From assembly GCA_016929205.1 (NCBI GenBank), contig JAFGJF010000693.1:1-7409 (forward strand): a DNA stretch of 7,409 bases. The letters are read 5' to 3'. Origin of the DNA: Anaerolineae bacterium. Lineage in GTDB: Bacteria; Chloroflexota; Anaerolineae; JAFGEY01. Both the position numbers and the translations under genes were made by a program. The notes under the pieces are model-generated. The model ran no database searches, was not told where the DNA came from, and saw only the letters and a list, made by a program, of their open reading frames with translations. Shown here piece by piece: positions 1 to 5,630 of this stretch. Every line of letters begins with the position of its first letter. Within the stretch, counting starts at the first letter, position 1.

Positions 1-717
1 GGCGTAAAAAATCGCGTCGGGATTCGCCTGCTGGATCTGCGGCAGTTCCCGGCTGTAATCATCCTGCCCTTCGGCAACCTGGATGGTCACGACCACCTCT
101 GCTCCCAACGCTTGCAGCGACTGTGAGATCGATTGAGCCAGGCCGATGCCATACTCGGTGTCATTGTGAACCACCGCCACCCGTTTGGCTCCCTGGTTTT
201 CGACCAGAAAGCGGGCATCCACCTCGCCTTGCACCAGGTCGTTGGCATTTACCCGGAAAAAGTTGGTATAGCCTTTTTGCGAGATACTCACCTCGCTGGC
301 AGTAGGGGTGATGACAACGAGGGATAACTCTTTATAGACCTCCATCGCCGCCAGCGTTTGCCCACTGTTCAGGTGCCCAATCACGCCCAGCACCTGTTTC
401 CCGGCCTGTACATCCGCGCGGATCTGCTCGGCCATCGCCAAAGCCGCATCGGAATCGGATTCGTCGTCCATAGGCACGACGACGACGCGATAGCCCAACA
501 GACCGCCGCTTTTATTCAACTGGTCGGCCATCAAGTTGACGCCGCCCAAGACAGTTTGCCCGCTGTTGGCCTGGAAGCCGGACAGTGGCGTGCCGACATA
601 GACGTATACATCGCCTTTGGTCGGCTCTTGCACCTTGGTGGCCTCAGAGCCACAGCCGCTCACAATCAATCCCGGCAAACCGATCAAAAGTACGAACAAC
701 ATCCAGCGCTTTTTCAT
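1..717 (-). CDS. LivK/LivJ-type branched-chain amino acid (or related ligand) binding lipoprotein, 3' end cut by window
   Basis: The frame runs open from an ATG at 717 to the window edge, giving the first 239 residues of a protein that in this family is usually about 370-420 aa. The N-terminus is a lipoprotein signal: MKKRW, a hydrophobic stretch (residues 6-19), then a VSGC lipobox with Cys22 as the likely lipidated residue. The mature part reads as a type 1 periplasmic-binding fold (Peripla_BP_6): GTPLSGFQANSGQ near residue 42, an N-lobe segment GGVNLMADQLNKSGGLLGYR, VLGVIGHLNSGQT, then VVITPTAS, FFRVNAND and the inter-lobe strand KRVAVVHNDTEYGIGLAQ. The family binds branched-chain amino acids, amides or other small ligands outside the membrane and hands them to an ABC permease; the ligand here cannot be told. 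The start lies 3 nt after the stop of the upstream gene, whose last codons contain the GGAGGAAGGAG ribosome-binding region, so the two are translationally coupled. No permease or ATPase gene is visible upstream; the downstream side is outside the window. Confidence 0.9.
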   Translation of the reverse strand, partial: MKKRWMLFVLLIGLPGLIVSGCGSEATKVQEPTKGDVYVYVGTPLSGFQANSGQTVLGGVNLMADQLNKSGGLLGYRVVVVPMDDESDSDAALAMAEQIRADVQAGKQVLGVIGHLNSGQTLAAMEVYKELSLVVITPTASEVSISQKGYTNFFRVNANDLVQGEVDARFLVENQGAKRVAVVHNDTEYGIGLAQSISQSLQALGAEVVVTIQVAEGQDDYSRELPQIQQANPDAIFYA

Positions 718-720
718 ATC

Positions 721-1542
721 CTACGCTCCTTCCTCCGTGTAGACTTGATCCATAGCCTCGACAATATCGTGCAGCGAATTTACCTCGTCTACAATGTCCT
801 CGCGCAGACGCTGCGCGCGCCCGCTATCGATGTCCTTGGCCCCGATCAACTGCATCTGCGCATATATCGTGCCCATCGCACTCAAGGTGTCGTCAAGCTG
901 CAGTGCAGCGCGTTCCATCGTATTGTCCAGCTTTTCCAACTGCCGCAAGTGGGTGCGCTTGTTCGCCGTGCTCTGCTTGAGCTGCGCCCGCACCTGCGCG
1001 TCTGTTTCCGTCTTGAGCCGCTCTTCCAGGGCAGCGATTTCGCCTGGTACCGACTTGAGATCATTCTTGAGCACGCTATTGTTATCGTACTGATCCAGCT
1101 TGCGCGCCAGGCCGAACATGCCACCCAGCCAATCGCCGACGTCATTAACGGTCGCTTTGAGGTGCGCCTGCAGCGCGCCGTCTCGAGTGCGCTGAACCAG
1201 CATTTCCATTTGTGTGCGATATTCGAGCGCCTTGACGATCTTGGCGCGATGGATTGGTGACCGCACCTCTCGGGGATTGAATTTTTGCGCAAACATCTCA
1301 CCCACCACACGCTCGCGCACTGCAGGATCATAGATGCTGGTCACGATGAGCAACCCCTCGGCGACAAGGCCCAGGATCAACCAGAACCACCACTGCCAAA
1401 ATGGAAACGGTCTGGGAAAAAAGACAGTGAGAAACAGGATCAAGGCCAACGTCACTGCACTTTCCCAACGGAACACGGCAAACGAGATCAGAGCCTTGGA
1501 TGCTCGGTCACGCAATTCGTCGCTCAAGCTTTTTCGGGTCAT
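721..1542 (-). CDS. Unrecognised membrane protein: two transmembrane segments plus long helical/coiled-coil tail
   Basis: This is a 273-residue protein that I cannot place in a named family. After a charged cytoplasmic-type N-terminus (TRKSLSDELRDRASK) there are two hydrophobic segments, about residues 27-42 and 49-70. They are joined by a short turn rich in Pro and aromatics (FPRPFPFWQWWFW), which suggests a hairpin with both termini on the same side. The remaining 200 residues are hydrophilic and strongly helical: a basic stretch (KFNPREVRSPIHRAKIVKALEYR), then coiled-coil-like segments (about 150-190 EIAALEERLKTETDAQVRAQLKQ, and 205-265), ending in an acidic tail. A GTG at 1554 would add four residues but has no ribosome-binding site; the ATG at 1542 has GTGGAA 7 nt upstream and is preferred. 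It is the fourth gene of the PspA/SBP/VWA row and couples to the lipoprotein gene 3 nt downstream. An accessory that links the membrane to the PspA-like protein is plausible but only inferred from context. Confidence 0.85.
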   Translation of the reverse strand: MTRKSLSDELRDRASKALISFAVFRWESAVTLALILFLTVFFPRPFPFWQWWFWLILGLVAEGLLIVTSIYDPAVRERVVGEMFAQKFNPREVRSPIHRAKIVKALEYRTQMEMLVQRTRDGALQAHLKATVNDVGDWLGGMFGLARKLDQYDNNSVLKNDLKSVPGEIAALEERLKTETDAQVRAQLKQSTANKRTHLRQLEKLDNTMERAALQLDDTLSAMGTIYAQMQLIGAKDIDSGRAQRLREDIVDEVNSLHDIVEAMDQVYTEEGA

Positions 1543-1564
1543 AGTGATTTCCACAACAGTAAAA

Positions 1565-1610
1565 CGTGATGCGTGAGGCGTAATGCGTCAAACGTCATCC
1601 GTTCGTCATC
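1565..1610. repeat. Degenerate 7-nt tandem repeat between operon genes 3 and 4
   Basis: On the plus strand the trinucleotide CGT recurs at 1565, 1572, 1579, 1586, 1593 and 1600, exactly every 7 nt, then once more at 1604 after a 4-nt partial unit. The units read cgtgatg, cgtgagg, cgtaatg, cgtcaaa, cgtcatc, cgtt, cgtcatc. The array fills more than half of the 85-nt gap between the VWA gene and the membrane coiled-coil gene, so it would be transcribed within the operon mRNA. Heptameric short tandem repeats of this kind are known from filamentous cyanobacteria (STRR sequences); whether this one belongs to a dispersed genomic family cannot be judged from one copy. Confidence 0.7.
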
Positions 1611-1627
1611 AGGCTAGAAATAACTGG

Positions 1628-3319
1628 TTAAAAATAAGATGATAGTATTTTATACAATCTGCGAATCGTGTCCAGATCGCCGGCATAGTACTGCCCACCA
1701 CTCGACTCGGCCAGAGAGGTCAGCACCTTGACGTCGGCGTCCGAACCGTAACCGATGCAGAAAACGATCACCGGCACGCCGCTCTCGTTCTCGTCCATGA
1801 TCCGCTTGACCAGCATGCCCATCGTCGCCCGCGAGTTATTTTCGCGCCCGTCGGTCATGACGACAATAGCGTTGATCCGTTCGGAATCGCCAAGCGCTTG
1901 CAGCCGCGAGTAAGCCAGAGCCACCGCATCGAGCAAGGCCGTGTCGCCTCCCGCCTCCAGGCGATCGATCGTTTGGTTCAAATCGGTCCGGTTTCGCTGT
2001 AATTCGTCCAGCGGAACGACCTCCTCTACATCGGTCGAAAACGTGACCAGCCCCACACGTTCCACATCACCCTGGATCTGCTCCATAAAGATACTCAACG
2101 CCTGCTTGGCATTAACCAGCTTGTTACCCTCCTCCATACTGCCCGACACGTCTACAACCAGGTAAACGTTGGTATGGCGCTTGGTATACCACCATACGTC
2201 ACGCACGACCTGCACCACGCTCGGCGCGGGCATTTGCAGCGCCGTCTTGGGCTGGGTAGGATCGACGCCATTTTCCGAGGTGAGCGGCGACTCGGGCACA
2301 GTGAGGGAAATGTCCAGATCGGTGGGACGATAACCACGCGCCAGGATATCCATCTGCCGCTCGCGCGCTTTGACAAACTCGGCAAACCGGCTGAACGTAT
2401 TGCGTTGTTTGGACGTCAACCCATCTACCTCGAGCAAGGCCAACGGATGATCTTCCCACAGCGTGCCTTCGACCGGGTAGATCGCTACGAGCTTGTCGCC
2501 GCTGGTGTGGGTGTTATAGTAAACGACCAACTGTTCCTGGCACACAAAGGCATCGAGATAGCTGCGCCCCTGCTCCAACACTCGCTGCAACACCGACCAT
2601 TCGCCTTCACCGTAATAGCGCACCGTTTTTTCGACGGCAGCGACGTAATCGAGTGTAGCCTGCTGCTGGGCATCGGCCTCGGTCAGGCCGCGTGTTTTTC
2701 CCGCCCCGGCATAGAATTGGGCCAGCGTAGCCAGCAAGCCGGACGCCGAGTTGGTCGAAGCATGACTCCACTTGAACTCGGGATCCGACCGGGCGCGGTC
2801 CAACAGATCGGCCCAGCCAAGTGCCTTGTCGGGATAGCCCATACTCTGGGCGATATCCTCCCACATCGCGATGACAATGGGCGACACAGCATACCGTTCC
2901 GTCTGCCCCACCAACGGCGATTCACGCCCCGTTTGCGCCTGCCACTCACGATCGAGCGTGTCCAACCATACCGACGAATCGGGCGAGATGACATGCAGCT
3001 TGCCTTCCAGCGCAGCCTCGACCATCAAGTCTGGCTCGTAGCGCACCGCTTCGATCGCGAGCACATCGTCGGACGGTGACGCAACCTGGCTGTTAAACGC
3101 ATTCACCAATTCCGTAAACGTCTCTTCCTTTTCGGGTGAATAGGCGACAACGATCGTGGACGGCTCGGTCATCTCGGCCGTCGCCTCTTTCTCGACATCT
3201 GGAAACAACTGTACCAGCGTCCTAAAACTCAGACAACAGAAAACTGAAATCGCGATCACGGCCACGACAATGGCAATCACGATATATCCCGGTTTCATCT
3301 CACCGCTGCTTGCACTCAT
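1628..3319 (-). CDS. Membrane-anchored extracellular solute-binding domain fused to a von Willebrand factor A domain
   Basis: The protein has 563 residues. It starts with a short N-terminus and an uncleaved-looking signal anchor (about residues 11-31), so the rest is probably outside the membrane. Residues about 55-345 resemble a type 2 periplasmic solute-binding domain (SBP_bac_11/ModA-like): STIVVAYSPEKEETFTELVNAFN, LGWADLLDRA, FKWSHASTNSASGLLATLAQFY (181-203) and the closing RGYRPTDLDISL (328-339). Residues about 383-560 are a VWA domain with an intact metal-ion-dependent adhesion site: DVSGS (Asp390, Ser392, Ser394), Thr460 in GGDTALLDA, and Asp490 in VVMTDGREN. VWA domains bind protein partners through a divalent metal. 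The combination is known as substrate-binding and VWA domain-containing protein, mostly of unknown function. The ATG at 3319 has AAGGAGAG about 6 nt upstream. It is the third gene of the minus-strand row, 43 nt after a single-domain solute-binding protein that looks like a paralogue of its N-terminal half. Confidence 0.92.
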   Translation of the reverse strand: MSASSGEMKPGYIVIAIVVAVIAISVFCCLSFRTLVQLFPDVEKEATAEMTEPSTIVVAYSPEKEETFTELVNAFNSQVASPSDDVLAIEAVRYEPDLMVEAALEGKLHVISPDSSVWLDTLDREWQAQTGRESPLVGQTERYAVSPIVIAMWEDIAQSMGYPDKALGWADLLDRARSDPEFKWSHASTNSASGLLATLAQFYAGAGKTRGLTEADAQQQATLDYVAAVEKTVRYYGEGEWSVLQRVLEQGRSYLDAFVCQEQLVVYYNTHTSGDKLVAIYPVEGTLWEDHPLALLEVDGLTSKQRNTFSRFAEFVKARERQMDILARGYRPTDLDISLTVPESPLTSENGVDPTQPKTALQMPAPSVVQVVRDVWWYTKRHTNVYLVVDVSGSMEEGNKLVNAKQALSIFMEQIQGDVERVGLVTFSTDVEEVVPLDELQRNRTDLNQTIDRLEAGGDTALLDAVALAYSRLQALGDSERINAIVVMTDGRENNSRATMGMLVKRIMDENESGVPVIVFCIGYGSDADVKVLTSLAESSGGQYYAGDLDTIRRLYKILSSYF

Positions 3320-3362
3320 AGCGTCTCTCCTTTTCTCGGCTTGTAGGCCGCACGACGACCCT

Positions 3363-4574
3363 TTACTGCGCCACGTTCAAATCGAACCACCGCAAAAGGG
3401 CAAGCAACACATCCCGGTCTGGAGAACGCATCCGCGTAAAGCGGGGAAGCTGGGTCATCGCACCCTGCCCCTGCCACTGGACGAACAAGCTGTCCGGCGT
3501 ATCGAGCGCAACCTCCAGGTTGGCCGGGCGCAAGCCGCGTTTCAGCGCCTCCTGCTGCTGCGGTGGCGAGAGCAAGTACTTTTCGAACTCGAGTGCGGCG
3601 TTCTTTTCCTGGGCCGTCGATTCGGGGCCCATCCACACCGTGAACGGGAAATCGAACCAGGTCAAATACTGCGGATACTCGATGACCAGCGGATCGGCCC
3701 AACGGGTCTTGATCCCTTCCATATTGACCAGCAGATCGCTTTCCAAAAGCTGCCCACCATCGCCCATCGAGTAGCCAAACAAAGCCAGATCCTCGATCGA
3801 ATAGGCACTTGAATAGTCGGTCACCGCCCCCATCAACTCACCCAGCCACTGCTGAAATTCGGGATTGGTCACGTCTTCTACCGTGATAGAGGTTTTGTCA
3901 TAGTACTCGCCTGCCGCGGCAACCATCGCCACCAACCCGGCTGCATTCTTGCGCGGATTGGGCACCACCAGTTTGAAATAGCCCCACTGTGCGCATTCGG
4001 CGCAATCGTCCCCGCCGATCTCGCGCCAACCGCCTTTGGTCATCGCCGCATCGTGGATGCTCGTCCAGTTGATGTCGCCATATTGTTTGCGCAACACGTT
4101 TACCCGGCTCTCGTAAATGCCCCAAGAAAAGAGCGAGGTGGCAATAGGCCGGGCACGGTATTCACCATCGGTCAGGAATACGTCACGGTCGCGCTTGGTT
4201 TTGTACGTCGCATTCACCAGGTCGACCAGGTAACGGCTGTCCGGGATCCAGGCCGTGGGATACGGATCCATCTCCTCACGGTCATAATACCCCATTGCCG
4301 TCAGGCCATCCATCGGCACAATCTCGACTTGTATCTTGTGGCCTTCGAGGCGATGCTCCTCGGCGTTGAACTGCCTGGCAGCATCGCTGACCCAAGGCTC
4401 TACCGGCAAAGCACACACGATCCGCACCTGGATCGGCACATCAGACAATTCGGGTGTTTCCTCGGCCGGATTTTGCTCGATCAGCTTGGGAACCTGAGTC
4501 ACCAGCAGTCCCGCAATCACGATCAGCACGGAAATGCCAATGATGACAAAAAAGATAACTCGCGTTCTATTCAT
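3363..4574 (-). CDS. Membrane-anchored extracellular solute-binding protein (type 2 fold)
   Basis: The protein has 403 residues, with a hydrophobic N-terminal anchor or uncleaved signal (about 6-27, no lipobox). From residue 48 it follows a type 2 solute-binding pattern: VPIQVRIVCALPVEPWVSDAARQFN, a hinge-like region TAWIPDSRYLVDLVN, ATSLFSWGIYESRV, FKLVVPNPRKNAAGLVAMVAAAGEYY (200-225), LLVNMEGIK, YPQYLTWFDFPFTVWM, and a closing RGLRPANLEVAL (346-357). Such proteins capture a ligand between two lobes; the ligand is unknown. A CAEC pair (Cys191, Cys194) sits just before the central motif. The C-terminal 45 residues end where the next gene's product continues into its VWA domain, so this looks like the VWA-less twin of that protein. 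The start ATG is preceded by GGGAG 8 nt upstream. It lies 86 nt after the PspA-like gene and 43 nt before the VWA fusion. No permease or ATPase is nearby. Confidence 0.87.
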   Translation of the reverse strand: MNRTRVIFFVIIGISVLIVIAGLLVTQVPKLIEQNPAEETPELSDVPIQVRIVCALPVEPWVSDAARQFNAEEHRLEGHKIQVEIVPMDGLTAMGYYDREEMDPYPTAWIPDSRYLVDLVNATYKTKRDRDVFLTDGEYRARPIATSLFSWGIYESRVNVLRKQYGDINWTSIHDAAMTKGGWREIGGDDCAECAQWGYFKLVVPNPRKNAAGLVAMVAAAGEYYDKTSITVEDVTNPEFQQWLGELMGAVTDYSSAYSIEDLALFGYSMGDGGQLLESDLLVNMEGIKTRWADPLVIEYPQYLTWFDFPFTVWMGPESTAQEKNAALEFEKYLLSPPQQQEALKRGLRPANLEVALDTPDSLFVQWQGQGAMTQLPRFTRMRSPDRDVLLALLRWFDLNVAQ

Positions 4575-4614
4575 TCCACCTACTCCCTTGGGCCCACGCG
4601 CGCCCTACCGGCAC

Positions 4615-4636
4615 CAGGCACGTCAAGACATGCCTG
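4615..4636. other. Weak 6-bp inverted repeat in the gap after the PspA-like gene
   Basis: CAGGCA (4615-4620) and TGCCTG (4631-4636) are perfect complements around a 10-nt loop, in the 86-nt gap between the PspA-like gene and the first solute-binding gene. No run of T follows on either strand, so it is not an intrinsic terminator. It could act as a small processing or stabilising hairpin in the operon mRNA, or be chance. Confidence 0.25.
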
Positions 4637-4660
4637 ATCTCCAACAATGCACAAACTGGA

Positions 4661-5392
4661 TTACAACTCGAGCTCGCCCGACGCTTCCTCCTCTTCTGGT
4701 GGTACGTCGGAAGCGCGGCCGATGCCCAACCGGCGCTTGCGTGCTTCGAGCTGCATCTGTATTTCGTCCACTTCGAGCAACTGATCCATCTGGTCGTCGA
4801 GGCGCGTCGCACGGATCTCGGCTTGTGCGGATGCCTTGTCCAGCCGCCCTCGGATGCCATCGGCAATGCGGGCGATATCAGCGTCACCCACCCCGGCCAG
4901 ATCGTCGAGCGAACGCAGCGTCTTGGTCGTCACCTCTTTGGCCTTGGCCAATTCCAACAAGGCCTGCAACTGCTCGCGCTCCTGGCGGATCTCGGTCAGC
5001 TTGGCTTCCAGCTTGAGCCGGGCATCACGAAGTTGCTGGTATTCTACTTGTTGGCGTTCGTGCTGTTCACGATACTCTTTGGCCATGTCCTGGACGTTGT
5101 TCAGTTTGCGTTGAGCGGCAATGGCCAGATCCTCTTTGCTTCGCTCCAACAACGTGTCAATCTGCCGGTCTATGTCCCGGGCCTTTTTCTCAAACTCGTC
5201 CGTCTTGCGCTTCAACGTCTTGACCTGCCCGCCGACCGTCGCCGCGGCATCCTCGAGATCGTCCAGGTTGTCCTGCGCCTGGCGGATGTACTCATCCAAT
5301 ACAGCCAACGAGTTGGCCTGGAGCGCCTTGTCCAGCATACTGTGTAAATTTGCGGAAATCAACGTGCTTGCTTTGTCCAAAATGGTTGCCAT
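4661..5392 (-). CDS. pspA: PspA/IM30 (Vipp1)-family membrane-maintenance protein
   Basis: The protein has 243 residues and is almost entirely helical, slightly longer than E. coli PspA (about 222 aa). Residues 1-22 (MATILDKASTLISANLHSML) form the amphipathic first helix that inserts into membranes in this family. Residues 25-150 are the long coiled-coil hairpin, with DEYIRQAQDNLDDLEDAAATVGGQ (33-56), the family-typical turn segment ERSKEDLAIAAQRKL (83-97), and a second coil rich in Gln and Glu. Shorter helices follow (about 168-222). The C-terminus is an unusual acidic tail (PPEEEEASGELEL, 231-243). The family assembles rings and rods that stabilise stressed membranes and can remodel them (ESCRT-III relatives). 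The start ATG has a strong GAGGAGG ribosome-binding site 5 nt upstream and lies about 95 nt downstream of a predicted promoter start, so this is the first gene of the minus-strand row. No PspF, PspB or PspC gene is seen, so regulation differs from the enterobacterial system. Confidence 0.92.
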   Translation of the reverse strand: MATILDKASTLISANLHSMLDKALQANSLAVLDEYIRQAQDNLDDLEDAAATVGGQVKTLKRKTDEFEKKARDIDRQIDTLLERSKEDLAIAAQRKLNNVQDMAKEYREQHERQQVEYQQLRDARLKLEAKLTEIRQEREQLQALLELAKAKEVTTKTLRSLDDLAGVGDADIARIADGIRGRLDKASAQAEIRATRLDDQMDQLLEVDEIQMQLEARKRRLGIGRASDVPPEEEEASGELEL

Positions 5393-5441
5393 CTTGCCTC
5401 CTCAGAATGTCGCCCTTGAAATGGGATGGGCTGTTTCTACC

Positions 5442-5455
5442 TTCGATGATTCGAA
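5442..5455. other. Short dyad (5-bp arms, 4-nt spacer) in the pspA leader
   Basis: TTCGA (5442-5446) and TCGAA (5451-5455) are perfect inverted arms around TGAT. The element lies in the predicted untranslated leader of the minus-strand operon, about 50 nt before the pspA start. It could be a protein-binding dyad; the arms are short enough to occur by chance. Confidence 0.25.
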
Positions 5456-5470
5456 AACACTTTTCCCAAC

Positions 5471-5490
5471 ACCTATACGATCCTATACCT
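5471..5490 (-). promoter_or_regulatory. Direct repeat GTATAGG x2, 10-bp period, at the predicted start of the minus operon
   Basis: On the minus strand GTATAGG occurs at 5488-5482 and again at 5478-5472, so the two copies are exactly 10 bp apart, one helical turn. The pair begins right at the transcription start predicted for the promoter at 5494-5522. A tandem site with same-face spacing is a typical arrangement for a dimeric regulator, but no binding protein can be named. Confidence 0.4.
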
Positions 5491-5493
5491 CTA

Positions 5494-5522
5494 ACAGTAT
5501 CCATTTTAGCACATTTTGTCAA
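5494..5522 (-). promoter_or_regulatory. Sigma70-type promoter for the pspA-SBP-VWA operon
   Basis: A consensus -35 box TTGACA (5522-5517) is separated by 17 nt from a -10 box TACTGT (5499-5494) reading leftwards toward pspA. The -10 has the key T, A and final T but is otherwise weak, which fits a regulated promoter. Transcription would start near 5487 and give a leader of roughly 95 nt. The -35 and spacer overlap a tandem repeat TGNNAAAATG at 5521-5502. Confidence 0.55.
5502..5521 (-). promoter_or_regulatory. Direct repeat TGNNAAAATG x2 overlapping the -35 and spacer of the pspA promoter
   Basis: Minus-strand TGACAAAATG (5521-5512) is followed immediately by TGCTAAAATG (5511-5502): two adjacent decamers matching at 8 of 10 positions. 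Overlap with the -35 box means a protein bound here would compete with polymerase. It may also be partly coincidental AT-richness. Confidence 0.35.
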
Positions 5523-5564
5523 GTATGTGTGACTGTTAGCAGACAATGCGCTGACAGCCACGAT

Positions 5565-5593
5565 TTGACCTTTTCGAGCGAACCGTGTAGAAT
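5565..5593 (+). promoter_or_regulatory. Sigma70-type promoter for the LacI-family gene and aldo/keto reductase
   Basis: TTGACC (5565-5570) and TAGAAT (5588-5593) are separated by exactly 17 nt, each one mismatch from consensus. Transcription would begin near 5600, about 30 nt before the LacI-family start codon. A perfect 14-bp palindrome directly follows the -10 box. Confidence 0.75.
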
Positions 5594-5598
5594 AGCCG

Positions 5599-5612
5599 TG
5601 TAAGCGCTTACA
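5599..5612. promoter_or_regulatory. LacI-family operator, perfect 14-bp palindrome TGTAAGCGCTTACA
   Basis: The site is a perfect dyad centred on a CG step, as expected for LacI/GalR-family regulators. It also fits the catabolite-responsive (cre) pattern TGNAANCGNNNNCA. It covers the predicted transcription start, from about +1 to +13, so binding should block initiation or escape. The gene it precedes encodes a LacI-family protein whose recognition helix (VSIATVSRVLN) belongs to the ATVSR class that reads such CG-centred sites, so autorepression is the simple reading. Confidence 0.82.
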
Positions 5613-5620
5613 TTGTTTGC

Positions 5621-5625
5621 AGGAG
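5621..5625 (+). promoter_or_regulatory. Ribosome-binding site deciding the LacI-family start
   Basis: AGGAG lies 5 nt before the ATG at 5631. The alternative TTG at 5613 would sit next to the operator, has no ribosome-binding site, and adds six residues not typical of the family N-terminus. Confidence 0.8.
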
Positions 5626-5630
5626 AGCCT

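Noticed and set aside
474..489. CGA/ACG triplet run as a microsatellite
   Set aside because: It simply encodes a run of valines (RVVVV) in a beta strand of the LivK-type protein on the minus strand.
358..1260. 300-residue plus-strand open frame
   Set aside because: It lies opposite the LivK-type and 2TM coiled-coil genes, has a His/Gln/Leu-rich composition with no recognisable domain and no ribosome-binding site, and spans the junction of two well-supported genes. It is a codon-bias shadow.
1543..1627. Intrinsic terminator after the VWA gene
   Set aside because: The gap has only short 4-5 bp complementary arms and no T-run after a stable stem on the minus strand, so read-through into the next gene is expected.
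1891..1900. CAAGCGCTTG palindrome as a second LacI-family operator
   Set aside because: Only the inner ten bases match the operator at 5599-5612. It lies deep inside the VWA gene and codes for ordinary residues (QAL region), so chance is the simpler explanation.
2174..3079. 301-residue plus-strand open frame
   Set aside because: It is antisense to the SBP-VWA gene, whose domains and MIDAS motif are clear. Its composition (His, Arg, Gln, Gly rich) is that of a mirror frame.
3320..3362. Hairpin CGGC/GCCG between the two solute-binding genes
   Set aside because: Four-base arms in a 43-nt gap without a T-run are too weak to call a terminator or regulatory element.
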